From Bacteroidota bacterium (GTDB taxonomy: Bacteria > Bacteroidota > Bacteroidia > Bacteroidales > Prolixibacteraceae): 28,680 nucleotides of DNA. A program made the position numbers and the translations under genes. Positions 8,702 to 15,993 of the stretch are shown here, one piece after another. Within the stretch, counting starts at the first letter, position 1, and each line of letters starts with the position of its first letter. Under the pieces are notes generated by a model, which saw only the letters and a program-made list of their open reading frames with translations, did not search any database and had not been told where the DNA came from. Location of the stretch: positions 1 to 28,680 of the forward strand of contig DAOVTY010000003.1 in the NCBI GenBank assembly GCA_030632865.1. Direction: 5' to 3'.

Positions 8702-8713
8702 ATATTTTGAAAA

Positions 8714-9823
8714 TTATCGTTTATATATTGATTTTATTGCTCCGGTTTCGGTATGATATTTTACCATGTAACCTCCATAAACCACATCTTCTGGTAGCGG
8801 AGCAACTACACCAAACTGTGCAATTGGAAGTCTGGCAGTTGCGATAATTCTAAGTTCGTCAACTATTTTTATTGTAGTAATACCGGGCATCCTATAGTAG
8901 ATGCCACTTTCGCCCGCCGATGGATTTTCTGATTTTGCTAGGTCTTTATATTTATCAGACAAGTTTGTTTCAATTTCATACTCAATCATAAAAGGTTTTC
9001 CCGAAAGATCGCTTGCAGGCACAACACCATTCTCTTCTGAAACACGAAAAATAACATCACCCTTTTTCGATGGTTCAGTCGGGAAATAGTTAAAAGTGAA
9101 AATATCTTCTTTTTGGGTTTTACGACCTACAAACAGACTTAAATAATTTTTCTCAATTTGTTTTAACTCCTCGAGGCTAACTTTATAAGCTTCTCCATCA
9201 GGATGAAATTCGTCCATCATTCCAGAAACCATATCATATCTATTAAGTCTGGCATCCAAAACACGTTGAGCAGCTTCAGCTGCTTTTTGCTCATCTCTCA
9301 CTCGAATTGGCCTAAAATTATTGGTCGAATCGCCCGGAGTATAAAATGGTGTGTCGGTAAAATTATCGAATGAAAAATCATCCATCTCATCCTGAATCTG
9401 AATAATTTTATTGGTTTTAACCGCAAAAGGCACCTCTGTTACGTTAGGTAAATTTATTCCAGAAATACGACCATCGGAGGTAAGATTAATTTTATAAGCT
9501 GCTTCTCCCATAGCTTTATAAACCTGAAGTGGATCTGGCTCTGCAAACGAAGCAATTCGTACTTCGGTAACTACCCATTTAATTTCGCTTTTGGTTTTTA
9601 CATCATTTAAACCTAATAACTGACCTGCATAATCTGCGTACGGACCAGGTTCAAAAACTTCTTTTATTGTTTTTACATAAACCCGAATTCCTGTTTGTGG
9701 CAACGAATATATTATACCTTCAACATAATCTGGTGTTACAATAACTTCATCCTCCTTTTTTTTACGCTGACCAAAAACCGGCATTACGATAATTAACCCG
9801 ATAATAATTGCTAAGTACTTCAT
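8714..9823 (-). CDS. DUF4831 family secreted protein
   Basis: A 369-residue protein with a signal peptide (MKYLAIIIGLIIVMPVFGQ, cleavage near 19) and a basic stretch RKKKEDE after it. The block YSLPQTGIRVYVK...PGPYADYAGQLLG (roughly residues 38-70) is the hallmark I associate with DUF4831, a Bacteroidota envelope family of unknown function. The rest looks rich in beta strands and ends in KYHTETGAIKSIYKR. It has no lipobox, no membrane segment after the signal and no T9SS tail, so it is probably periplasmic. It lies 38 bases after nnr on the same strand but has its own -7 element in the gap, so it can be transcribed with nnr or alone. Function is unknown. Confidence 0.75.
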   Translation of the reverse strand: MKYLAIIIGLIIVMPVFGQRKKKEDEVIVTPDYVEGIIYSLPQTGIRVYVKTIKEVFEPGPYADYAGQLLGLNDVKTKSEIKWVVTEVRIASFAEPDPLQVYKAMGEAAYKINLTSDGRISGINLPNVTEVPFAVKTNKIIQIQDEMDDFSFDNFTDTPFYTPGDSTNNFRPIRVRDEQKAAEAAQRVLDARLNRYDMVSGMMDEFHPDGEAYKVSLEELKQIEKNYLSLFVGRKTQKEDIFTFNYFPTEPSKKGDVIFRVSEENGVVPASDLSGKPFMIEYEIETNLSDKYKDLAKSENPSAGESGIYYRMPGITTIKIVDELRIIATARLPIAQFGVVAPLPEDVVYGGYMVKYHTETGAIKSIYKR

Positions 9824-9848
9824 TATATTATTGTTTTAATTTAATTCT

Positions 9849-9856
9849 CAAAATTA
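9849..9856 (-). promoter_or_regulatory. -7 promoter element of the DUF4831 gene
   Basis: TAATTTTG on the minus strand matches TAnnTTTG exactly, 25 bases before the ATG at 9823, inside the 38-base gap after nnr. Confidence 0.4.
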
Positions 9857-9861
9857 TAAAA

Positions 9862-11385
9862 TTATTTAGTTGAATAAGATTTTATTGCAAGAAATGCACT
9901 TCCCATGTTTTCAATAATATCGCCGGCAATTAACGAATACTGAGATTTAACTTTTACAGCTAAATCGCCTGCTAACCCATGAATATAAACTCCGCAAACT
10001 GCTGCACTTTCAGCAGTAAATCCTTGAGCCAATAATCCAAGAATTATTCCGGTTAGCACATCGCCACTTCCAGCTGTTGCCATTCCTGGGTTTCCGGTTG
10101 AATTAAAATATAAATTTTCGTTGGGTGTTGAAATTGAAGTAAAAGCTCCTTTCAATACCAAAATAACATTATATTTTTTCGAAAATTGAATCTGTTTTTG
10201 TATACTATCATAAGAGTTTATAGATGCTCCTACCAACCTTTTAAACTCGCCGGGGTGGGGTGTTAATATAGAGTTGGGTGGAAGTTTTTCTAACCACTTT
10301 TGATTTTCAGAAAGAATATTCAAAGCATCGGCATCAATTACCAAGGGGACTTTAGTCTTTTCTAACAATGAATTAAATGCGCGACATGAATTCTGTTTTT
10401 GGTCTAGCCCCGGGCCAATACCAATTGCCGAAAATGAGTTTAAATCGGGGAATTCGGTGAATATAGAATCGTGTTGATCTACACTTGCCATTGCTTCGGG
10501 TACCGAGTTTTGCATAATAGAATAACCCAGTTTCGGAACATGTGAAGTTAGAAGGCCAACTCCCGCACGCAAACATGCTTTAGAAGCTAAAACTGATGCT
10601 CCCATTTTCCCAAAACTCCCGGCAATTAACAGTGCGTGCCCAAAATCGCCTTTATGCTGAAATGTAGAACGACGTGGAATTAACTCTGCCACATTTCTCA
10701 TATCTATAAACTGAATATTAGATGGAGTTTGAGAAATCCCTTTAGGATGCAAACCAATTGGAAGCACTTGCCAATTGCCCACATATTTTTCGTTTTCGAC
10801 AAACAAAAAACTAATTTTCGGAAACTGAAAAGTAAGCGTAAAATCGGCTTCAATAATATTTTCTAAAATATTCCCAGAATTGTTCTCTCCCATTAATCCG
10901 CTGGGAATATCAATGGCAACAACCGTATTCGACAATTGATTTATTTTTTTTACAATTTCGGCAGGCAATGCTTTTAAAGGACGAGTTAATCCCGAGCCAA
11001 ACAGTCCATCTAAAATTACATCGTTTGTTTCTAATTCAGGGAATTCACCCAAACTGTTTATTTTCGTGACTTTTACTTTTTGTAGATCGACTAATTTTTG
11101 CCAGTTTATTGCAGGAGAACCATTTAATTTTTTTCCGAAATCAAGCAAAAAAACTTCACACAAATAGTTTAAATTAGTTAATTGGCGTGCTACAGCAAGA
11201 GCATCTCCCCCATTATTTCCGGGACCTGCAAAAACAATAAATCTATTTTTAACAGTAAAATTACGAGCCAGCCAATTTGTAATTTGCAAGGCTGCCCGTT
11301 CCATTAAATCAATATCTTTAATTGGCTCATTTTTAATTGTAAACTCATCGAGTTCGGCAATTTGGGTTGTGATGAAAAGTTTCAT
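9862..11385 (-). CDS. nnr: Bifunctional NAD(P)H-hydrate epimerase / ADP-dependent dehydratase
   Basis: A 507-residue metabolite-repair enzyme that epimerises damaged NAD(P)H hydrates and dehydrates the S form back to NAD(P)H using ADP. The N-terminal YjeF_N domain (about 1-215) shows GPGNNGGD at 54-61 and DGLFGSGLTRP at 126-136, and then AIDIPSG near 158-163. The C-terminal kinase-like domain (about 235-500) shows TPHPGE at 375-380 and the anion-hole/catalytic stretch GNPGMATAGSGDVLTG with D442. The length equals that of the E. coli two-domain fusion. Start is the ATG at 11385, 16 bases after an exact -7 element. A terminator separates it from the DUF481 gene upstream. Cytoplasmic, housekeeping role. 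Confidence 0.95.
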   Translation of the reverse strand: MKLFITTQIAELDEFTIKNEPIKDIDLMERAALQITNWLARNFTVKNRFIVFAGPGNNGGDALAVARQLTNLNYLCEVFLLDFGKKLNGSPAINWQKLVDLQKVKVTKINSLGEFPELETNDVILDGLFGSGLTRPLKALPAEIVKKINQLSNTVVAIDIPSGLMGENNSGNILENIIEADFTLTFQFPKISFLFVENEKYVGNWQVLPIGLHPKGISQTPSNIQFIDMRNVAELIPRRSTFQHKGDFGHALLIAGSFGKMGASVLASKACLRAGVGLLTSHVPKLGYSIMQNSVPEAMASVDQHDSIFTEFPDLNSFSAIGIGPGLDQKQNSCRAFNSLLEKTKVPLVIDADALNILSENQKWLEKLPPNSILTPHPGEFKRLVGASINSYDSIQKQIQFSKKYNVILVLKGAFTSISTPNENLYFNSTGNPGMATAGSGDVLTGIILGLLAQGFTAESAAVCGVYIHGLAGDLAVKVKSQYSLIAGDIIENMGSAFLAIKSYSTK

Positions 11386-11401
11386 ACAAAAAGTGTTTCT
11401 T

Positions 11402-11409
11402 CAAAATTA
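11402..11409 (-). promoter_or_regulatory. -7 promoter element of nnr
   Basis: TAATTTTG on the minus strand matches TAnnTTTG exactly, 16 bases before the nnr ATG and downstream of the terminator at 11450-11476. Confidence 0.4.
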
Positions 11410-11449
11410 CAAAAAACATAATAAATCTATCTGAATAAAATCCAAAAAA

Positions 11450-11476
11450 AAATCTCAACCAAAACGATTGAGATTT
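11450..11476 (-). terminator. Terminator of the DUF481 gene
   Basis: A perfect 9-bp stem, AAATCTCAA (11450-11458) with TTGAGATTT (11468-11476), is followed on the minus strand by a run of T residues. It lies 22 bases after the DUF481 stop. Confidence 0.85.
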
Positions 11477-11498
11477 CTCTATATATTTTCCTATTAAA

Positions 11499-12521
11499 TC
11501 AATCCCATTCCCAACCAATACCTGTTTGAAATACAAAATCGACCATATCAACTCCATCAACAAGCGGTTTGTTATCGTAATTATGTATGAAGCTTGCTTT
11601 GATATAAAAATCGAATGGCAAATCGTATTTAAAAGAAACATCGCTGTTTACCCTAATTCTTCCTTTATTAGTAAAACTAGGATACGCAGAAACTTTAGCT
11701 CTGAATGAAAGATCGCCAATATCGAAAGCATCAAACTCTATTTGTCCCAAACCTTCAAAACTATTCTCAGGATCCTGCCCAATATATTTTTCGTTTGCAT
11801 TTGCCAAACCAACTCCTCCCTGCAGAAACATGCTATTAGTTCGTACTAAATAGTAACCAACTCCTAATTTCGATGTTGTTCGCAAATCAAGACTTTGCTC
11901 ACTACTTTCCAAAAAATCCATTCCAACAAAGGCAAATGTATTCCCCAAAATATCGCGATTGAAATTAAGATTAGCTTCATTACGCGTGGTTGGATCCACA
12001 TCGTCCTGGTTTGTTGCAACATTATTAAATCCTCCACCCAGTCTCCATTTATCTGCAGTGTAGTTCACATTCCCTGTCATTGAAAACTGAGATAAACTAT
12101 TCGCTTTAGTGTATGAATAACCAGCATCGAGACTAATAACAATACTCGACCAAAAACCATTTGAGAGCGTCGAAATATGCACAATTTCATCAAGAGCAAT
12201 ACTTCTATCTGCTAATGAGTTCACAATAAATACAATACGATTATTGTCTGTATTATAATTTAAATTTCCGGTATATCTTTCACCACTATTTGTGTGAATT
12301 ATAACTTTACTTTTTGAAACCAACCCTTTTACATTTGCCCATTCTATTTTAAATTCCGAATCGGCATAATCTGTGTCAAACGATAAAACATTACGCGACA
12401 TCGATTTAATTTCACCAACAATTATATCTCCTGTTGATGAGTAAACGGTATCTTTTTGTGCAAATAAATTTATAGCTATAAAAAGAGATAAAACACTTAG
12501 AAGAATACTTTTGATTTTCAT
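11499..12521 (-). CDS. DUF481 family outer-membrane beta-barrel protein
   Basis: A 340-residue protein with a signal peptide (MKIKSILLSVLSLFIAINLFAQ). Residues 23-115 form a small beta-rich domain with repeated strands of the type GDIIVGEIKSMSRNVLSFDT and SGERYTGNLNYNT. From about 120 on there are alternating-residue beta strands typical of a barrel (SIVISLDAGYSYTKANSL, FSMTGNVNYTADKWRLGGGFN, FDFYIKASFIHNYDN), closing on an aromatic-rich C-terminus FVFQTGIGWEWD. This layout matches the DUF481 (YdiY-like) outer-membrane family, whose role is unsettled. It is monocistronic, diverging from rluF. No exact -7 match was found upstream; the closest is TAAGTTTA. Confidence 0.75.
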   Translation of the reverse strand: MKIKSILLSVLSLFIAINLFAQKDTVYSSTGDIIVGEIKSMSRNVLSFDTDYADSEFKIEWANVKGLVSKSKVIIHTNSGERYTGNLNYNTDNNRIVFIVNSLADRSIALDEIVHISTLSNGFWSSIVISLDAGYSYTKANSLSQFSMTGNVNYTADKWRLGGGFNNVATNQDDVDPTTRNEANLNFNRDILGNTFAFVGMDFLESSEQSLDLRTTSKLGVGYYLVRTNSMFLQGGVGLANANEKYIGQDPENSFEGLGQIEFDAFDIGDLSFRAKVSAYPSFTNKGRIRVNSDVSFKYDLPFDFYIKASFIHNYDNKPLVDGVDMVDFVFQTGIGWEWD

Positions 12522-12607
12522 AATAATTATACTTTTAAAAATATTTTTTCTTAAACAACATTAAACTTACAGAATTGTTTATTAATTATTTTTATTCCTG
12601 AAAATAT

Positions 12608-12657
12608 TAATTTTGCATTTAACACTTTTCAGCTTAAAATTAATAATTATATTTTTG
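12608..12657 (+). promoter_or_regulatory. Candidate -7 elements upstream of rluF
   Basis: Two exact TAnnTTTG matches lie before rluF: TAATTTTG at 12608-12615 and TATTTTTG at 12650-12657. The second is only 7 bases from the ATG and would give an almost leaderless transcript, so the first is more likely. Neither has a clear -33 TTG. Confidence 0.35.
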
Positions 12658-12664
12658 TTGCTAA

Positions 12665-13393
12665 ATGGAAAACAAACGACTAAATAAAGCTATTGCCGAA
12701 ACTGGGTTATGTTCGCGCCGTGCTGCCGACAAATTAATTGACGAAGGCAAGGTAAAAGTAAATGGAGAAGTTGCCAGATTAGGTGTAAAAGTACAAGCAA
12801 CTGACGAAATTAGCATTGATGGCGAAATTATAACCAAGCAGGTTAAGAATATATACCTGGCATTTAACAAACCTGTTGGAATTACCTGCACAACAGACAG
12901 AAACATAAAAGGGAATATAATAGACTTTATAAATTACCCCGAACGAATTTTCCCAATAGGACGATTAGACAAACCCAGCGAAGGATTAATTTTTATGACC
13001 AACGATGGCGATATTGTAAATAAAATTCTTCGTGCTAAAAACAATCACGACAAAGAATATTTGGTTACAGTTAACAAAAAAATCACTTCGCAATTTATAG
13101 ATAAAATGAGAAATGGAGTGCCTATTTTAAACACTATTACAGAAAAATGCTTGGTAACAAAAATTGATGATTTTACTTTTAATATTATTCTCACACAGGG
13201 GTTAAACAGACAAATTCGTAGGATGTGCGAGTTTTTAAATTACGAGGTAAAAACCCTAAAACGAATCAGGATTATGAATATCGATTTAGGAAATTTAAAG
13301 ATTGGGAAATATCGTACGTTTACTTCAACCGAATTGCAAGAAATACTTATGCTGGTTGAAGATTCCAGTAAAACCAAAGAGGCTTCTTTGTAA
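12665..13393 (+). CDS. rluF: 23S rRNA pseudouridine(2604) synthase RluF
   Basis: A 242-residue RsuA/RluF-type pseudouridine synthase. An N-terminal S4 RNA-binding domain covers residues 4-55 (RLNKAIAETGLCSRRAADKLIDEGKVKVNG). The catalytic motif GRLDKPSEGL (99-108) carries the catalytic D102. Further family blocks are NKILRAKNNHDKEYLVTV and LTQGLNRQIRRMCE, which fit RluF better than RsuA or RluB because RluF carries the NNHDKEY form after the catalytic loop. RluF modifies 23S rRNA position 2604 (E. coli numbering). The start at 12665 gives a standard S4 N-terminus. It is transcribed away from the DUF481 gene and is probably monocistronic. Confidence 0.9.
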   Translation: MENKRLNKAIAETGLCSRRAADKLIDEGKVKVNGEVARLGVKVQATDEISIDGEIITKQVKNIYLAFNKPVGITCTTDRNIKGNIIDFINYPERIFPIGRLDKPSEGLIFMTNDGDIVNKILRAKNNHDKEYLVTVNKKITSQFIDKMRNGVPILNTITEKCLVTKIDDFTFNIILTQGLNRQIRRMCEFLNYEVKTLKRIRIMNIDLGNLKIGKYRTFTSTELQEILMLVEDSSKTKEASL

Positions 13394-13400
13394 AAAATAT

Positions 13401-13408
13401 TATTTTTG
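13401..13408 (+). promoter_or_regulatory. -7 promoter element of the PNGase F-like gene
   Basis: TATTTTTG matches TAnnTTTG exactly, 79 bases before the ATG at 13488. A TTTG at 13387-13390 is too close to serve as its -33 element. Confidence 0.35.
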
Positions 13409-13487
13409 TATAATATTTAAAATTCAAAAAAAATCGAAAACACACGAACAACAAATACAAAATAATTAATCGAAAAAAAATATAACC

Positions 13488-15395
13488 ATGAAATACATTA
13501 TTGCTCTTTTTTTACTATTCTTTTCATTCAATATTATTATTGCACAAACAAGTACAAATGTTATATCGCACAATAAAATTACTATTGTAACTAATCCCAA
13601 AAAAGGTTCGAACAGTTTTAAAAAGTGGGCTACGTTTCCTGCCGAAAATAAAGAGGTTAGACGCATAACAATGAATGTAACATTGGCATACCCCGAAGAC
13701 CATGCAATTGCCCATTGGGATTATATGGATCGTATAAAAATAGTTCGTAAAGGCGGTATAAACAGTGAAAATATAAATTACGAAATTGGCAGAATGCTTA
13801 CTCCTTACGGAAGCAACTTTAAGGAAGGCTGGAGTTATACATGGAAAGTTGATGTTACCGATTTTGAAACTTTTTTACGCGACAGCGTAGAGATTGAATA
13901 TATTCATACCGGTTATGAATCTCCAAGTTTAGGTTGGGATTTAACTATTGATTTCAAGATTGATTTTGGCCCTGCAATTGCTAAATTTATTAGTATTGAA
14001 AAAATGTGGGATGGTAGTTTTCAATACGGAAATCCAGCCAATCCAATCGAGAACAGTTTAACTCCACTAAAAATAAAACGTGTTAAAAATGCCTCTTTCG
14101 GTAGATTTAGAATACAACACACCGGACACGGAATGGACAAAGAAAATGGGTGCAGCGAATTTTGCAGTAGGTGGCGAGAACTGATTTTTGACAGCGAAGT
14201 AGTTGACCACCGCGACTTATGGAAAGATTGCGGCGAGAATCCGCTTTACCCACAAGGCGGAACGTGGATTTTCGATCGGGCTTATTGGTGTCCGGGCGAT
14301 TTGCAAGTACCCGACATTATTGATGTTCCTCTTACAAAACGAACACACATTCTCGACTTGAATATGAAACCTTTTACAGCCAATAATATAGAACAACCAA
14401 AAGAGCAAATTACCTCGTACTTCTTTCAGTTTGCCGAGCCAAATAACACAAACGATGTGGCCATTGAAGAAATTATTACACCAAATAATATAGCTAATTA
14501 CAATCGATATAATCCAAGCGGATTTAACCCTCGCATAAAAATAAGAAACCTTGGAAAGGAGGATTTAAAAACTTTGGAAATTACCTACAAAACAGTTGGT
14601 TTTAAAGAGATGGTTTATAAATGGGAAGGCAACCTTGCTTTTTATGAAGCTGTAATTATTACTCTTCCTGGAGAGATTTTGGCAAACCCAGAAACAAATA
14701 CTTTTTCAGTTGTTTTGGCAAATCCAAATGGAGTTGAAGACGAATGGGACAGTGATAATAATCTGGAATCGGAATTTTATGATATCCCAACAATACCATC
14801 AAAAATTGTTGTCGATTTTCTTACCAATAACAGACCAAAAGAAAATTCGCTTTATATAGTGAACAGCTCGAATGATACAATTTACATGAAATCTCCCGAG
14901 ATGTTGGAACCTGCAACAAATTATTCTGACACTCTTGATTTAGCTGAAGGCAACTATTTTTTAATGCTAACCGACTCACTTGGTGATGGGCTAGAATTCT
15001 GGTTTCAACCAGAAGCAGGTTACGGAAGTTTACGATTAAAAGATGAATATGGAAACCTCATTAACCTTTTTGAAAGCGATAATGGAAACGGTCAATTTTT
15101 TGGATTCCGTGCAAATAATTATACCAAAGTTGATACAACAATCGCACACCTTTCGGTAAATATTTTCCCGCGAATGGTTACTGATTACTTGACTGTTTAC
15201 ACTGTTACCAACAAGAATTCGACTTTAAAAATAAGGATAACAAAAGATGGCAAATATATCGAGCAACACGAATACACAAATATCAAGGAGTCGGACACCG
15301 GAATGGATGTTCGCCATTTAGAAAAAGGTAGATATGTAATGGAAATTTATATTAACGATGAACACAAAATGAACAGGCGTTTTAACAAACGGTAA
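13488..15395 (+). CDS. Secreted PNGase F-like glycoamidase with T9SS tail
   Basis: A 635-residue exported protein. PNGase F releases intact N-glycans by cleaving the Asn amide bond. Signal peptide is 1-19 (ends FNIIIAQ). The two-part PNGase F fold covers about 30-300. HWD (76-78) followed by YEIGRMLTPYG aligns with the region of catalytic D60. GCSEFC (221-226) aligns with CAEWC and keeps E224, the equivalent of E206. FDRAYWCPG (262-270) aligns with DRAGWCPG. The E118 region is altered: residues 141-144 read T-G-Y-E instead of T-E-T-W. A CARDB-like or other beta-sandwich middle part and a predicted beta domain near 430-545 follow. The last 80 residues (from LSVNIFPRMVTDYLTVY) resemble a T9SS sorting domain. 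Cell-surface or secreted. Monocistronic, followed by the scarred region. Confidence 0.85.
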   Translation: MKYIIALFLLFFSFNIIIAQTSTNVISHNKITIVTNPKKGSNSFKKWATFPAENKEVRRITMNVTLAYPEDHAIAHWDYMDRIKIVRKGGINSENINYEIGRMLTPYGSNFKEGWSYTWKVDVTDFETFLRDSVEIEYIHTGYESPSLGWDLTIDFKIDFGPAIAKFISIEKMWDGSFQYGNPANPIENSLTPLKIKRVKNASFGRFRIQHTGHGMDKENGCSEFCSRWRELIFDSEVVDHRDLWKDCGENPLYPQGGTWIFDRAYWCPGDLQVPDIIDVPLTKRTHILDLNMKPFTANNIEQPKEQITSYFFQFAEPNNTNDVAIEEIITPNNIANYNRYNPSGFNPRIKIRNLGKEDLKTLEITYKTVGFKEMVYKWEGNLAFYEAVIITLPGEILANPETNTFSVVLANPNGVEDEWDSDNNLESEFYDIPTIPSKIVVDFLTNNRPKENSLYIVNSSNDTIYMKSPEMLEPATNYSDTLDLAEGNYFLMLTDSLGDGLEFWFQPEAGYGSLRLKDEYGNLINLFESDNGNGQFFGFRANNYTKVDTTIAHLSVNIFPRMVTDYLTVYTVTNKNSTLKIRITKDGKYIEQHEYTNIKESDTGMDVRHLEKGRYVMEIYINDEHKMNRRFNKR

Positions 15396-15440
15396 ACTGT
15401 TTATTATTGCTTCCAGAACTCTGGAAAACCTATCGATTTT
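15396..15440. other. Start of the gene-remnant gap 15396-15993
   Basis: The 598 bases between the PNGase F-like gene and the fucosidase hold no intact gene. They contain, in order, the gene tail at 15441-15554, the inverted repeat at 15553-15574, the transposase remnant ending at 15711, a 35-codon minus frame at 15697-15804, the palindromic terminator at 15833-15866, and about 127 bases with nothing recognisable. No terminator for the PNGase F-like gene was found in this first part. Confidence 0.6.
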
Positions 15441-15554
15441 TTATTTTGAGAGATTTTTATTTATCACTTTCATCTCTTCCGTTGATTTGAAATCGGTTTT
15501 ATTACCCCAACCTGCTTTTGGATTTTCTCCATTAAATTTATGGATACGGATCAC
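15441..15554 (-). pseudogene. Truncated C-terminal gene tail (unidentified)
   Basis: A 37-codon minus-strand frame has protein-like composition, with blocks RIHKFNGENPKAGWGN and KTDFKSTEEMKVINKNLSK before a stop at 15441-15443. It has no start and is blocked upstream by a TAA. It ends where the transposase remnant begins, so it may be the 3' end of a gene cut by an insertion. I do not recognise the family. Confidence 0.35.
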
Positions 15555-15574
15555 TTATTCATGGGTGAATAAGT
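15553..15574. repeat. Inverted repeat at the remnant junction
   Basis: ACTTATTCA (15553-15561) and TGAATAAGT (15566-15574) form a perfect 9-bp inverted repeat around TGGG. No T-run follows, so a terminator role is doubtful. It sits at the boundary between the gene tail and the transposase remnant. Confidence 0.6.
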
Positions 15575-15711
15575 TTAATATCAACATATATATGGATGAA
15601 TTTTGTTATCGAATAAACCGTTCACAAATGAAAGAAAATATCTTTAACATTATAATTCAGAGAATGGCGGCTGCCGACAAAATATATCACACAAAATTAA
15701 TAGGTAGCTAA
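15555..15711 (+). pseudogene. IS1595/ISXO2 family transposase C-terminal remnant
   Basis: The plus-strand frame reads a C-terminus typical of ISXO2-like transposases: YSWVNKFNINIYMDEFCYRI, then NRSQMKENIFNIIIQRM, then AAADKIYHTKLIGS, ending at a TAA at 15709-15711. YLDEFCYRxNRS close to the end is the hallmark of the family in Bacteroidota. Only the last 50 or so of about 290 residues remain; the catalytic DDE residues and both terminal repeats are absent or unrecognised, so it cannot move. The frame stays open upstream to 15487 from a TTG, but that part overlaps a more protein-like minus-strand tail and is probably not coding. Confidence is in the family, less in the exact left border. Confidence 0.65.
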
Positions 15712-15804
15712 ATACGGACCTCTATTAATTAATTTAATTATTTCGGAATAGATTATGTTGTTGCAATTTTTATAAAAATCAATTAACAAATCTTCTTTTT
15801 TCAT
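15697..15804 (-). CDS. Possible 35-residue ORF or gene fragment
   Basis: A short minus frame starts at an ATG (MKKEDLLIDFYKNCN...) and ends RGPYLATY. It overlaps the transposase remnant by 15 bases at its 3' end. It could be a truncated N-terminus of a lost gene. No family was recognised and the size is compatible with chance. Confidence 0.2.
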   Translation of the reverse strand: MKKEDLLIDFYKNCNNIIYSEIIKLINRGPYLATY

Positions 15805-15832
15805 AACTGTGTAAATTTAAAAATTGAACAAA

Positions 15833-15866
15833 AAAAATACCGAGGGTTGCAACCCTCGGTATTTTT
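15833..15866. terminator. 34-bp perfect palindrome, bidirectional terminator
   Basis: A perfect inverted repeat of 34 bases centred at 15849/15850, with core ACCGAGGGTTGCAACCCTCG, has an A-run on the left and a T-run on the right. It lies about 130 bases after the fucosidase stop on the minus strand and can also stop plus-strand transcripts. Confidence 0.8.
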
Positions 15867-15993
15867 AACTTACACACTTTATGAGATAGTGCTCTTTAGT
15901 TGTTCTAATTTATAATTTTTTAATTCATTGTTCTAATTAACTTGTCTTACTTTTATTTAATATAACAACAAATTCAAAAAGAATTAAGCCTTT

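Noticed and set aside
15487..15554. Upstream part of the transposase frame as transposase sequence
   Set aside because: The codons before about 15555 show no transposase similarity and overlap a better minus-strand tail; the TTG at 15487 is only the frame's limit.
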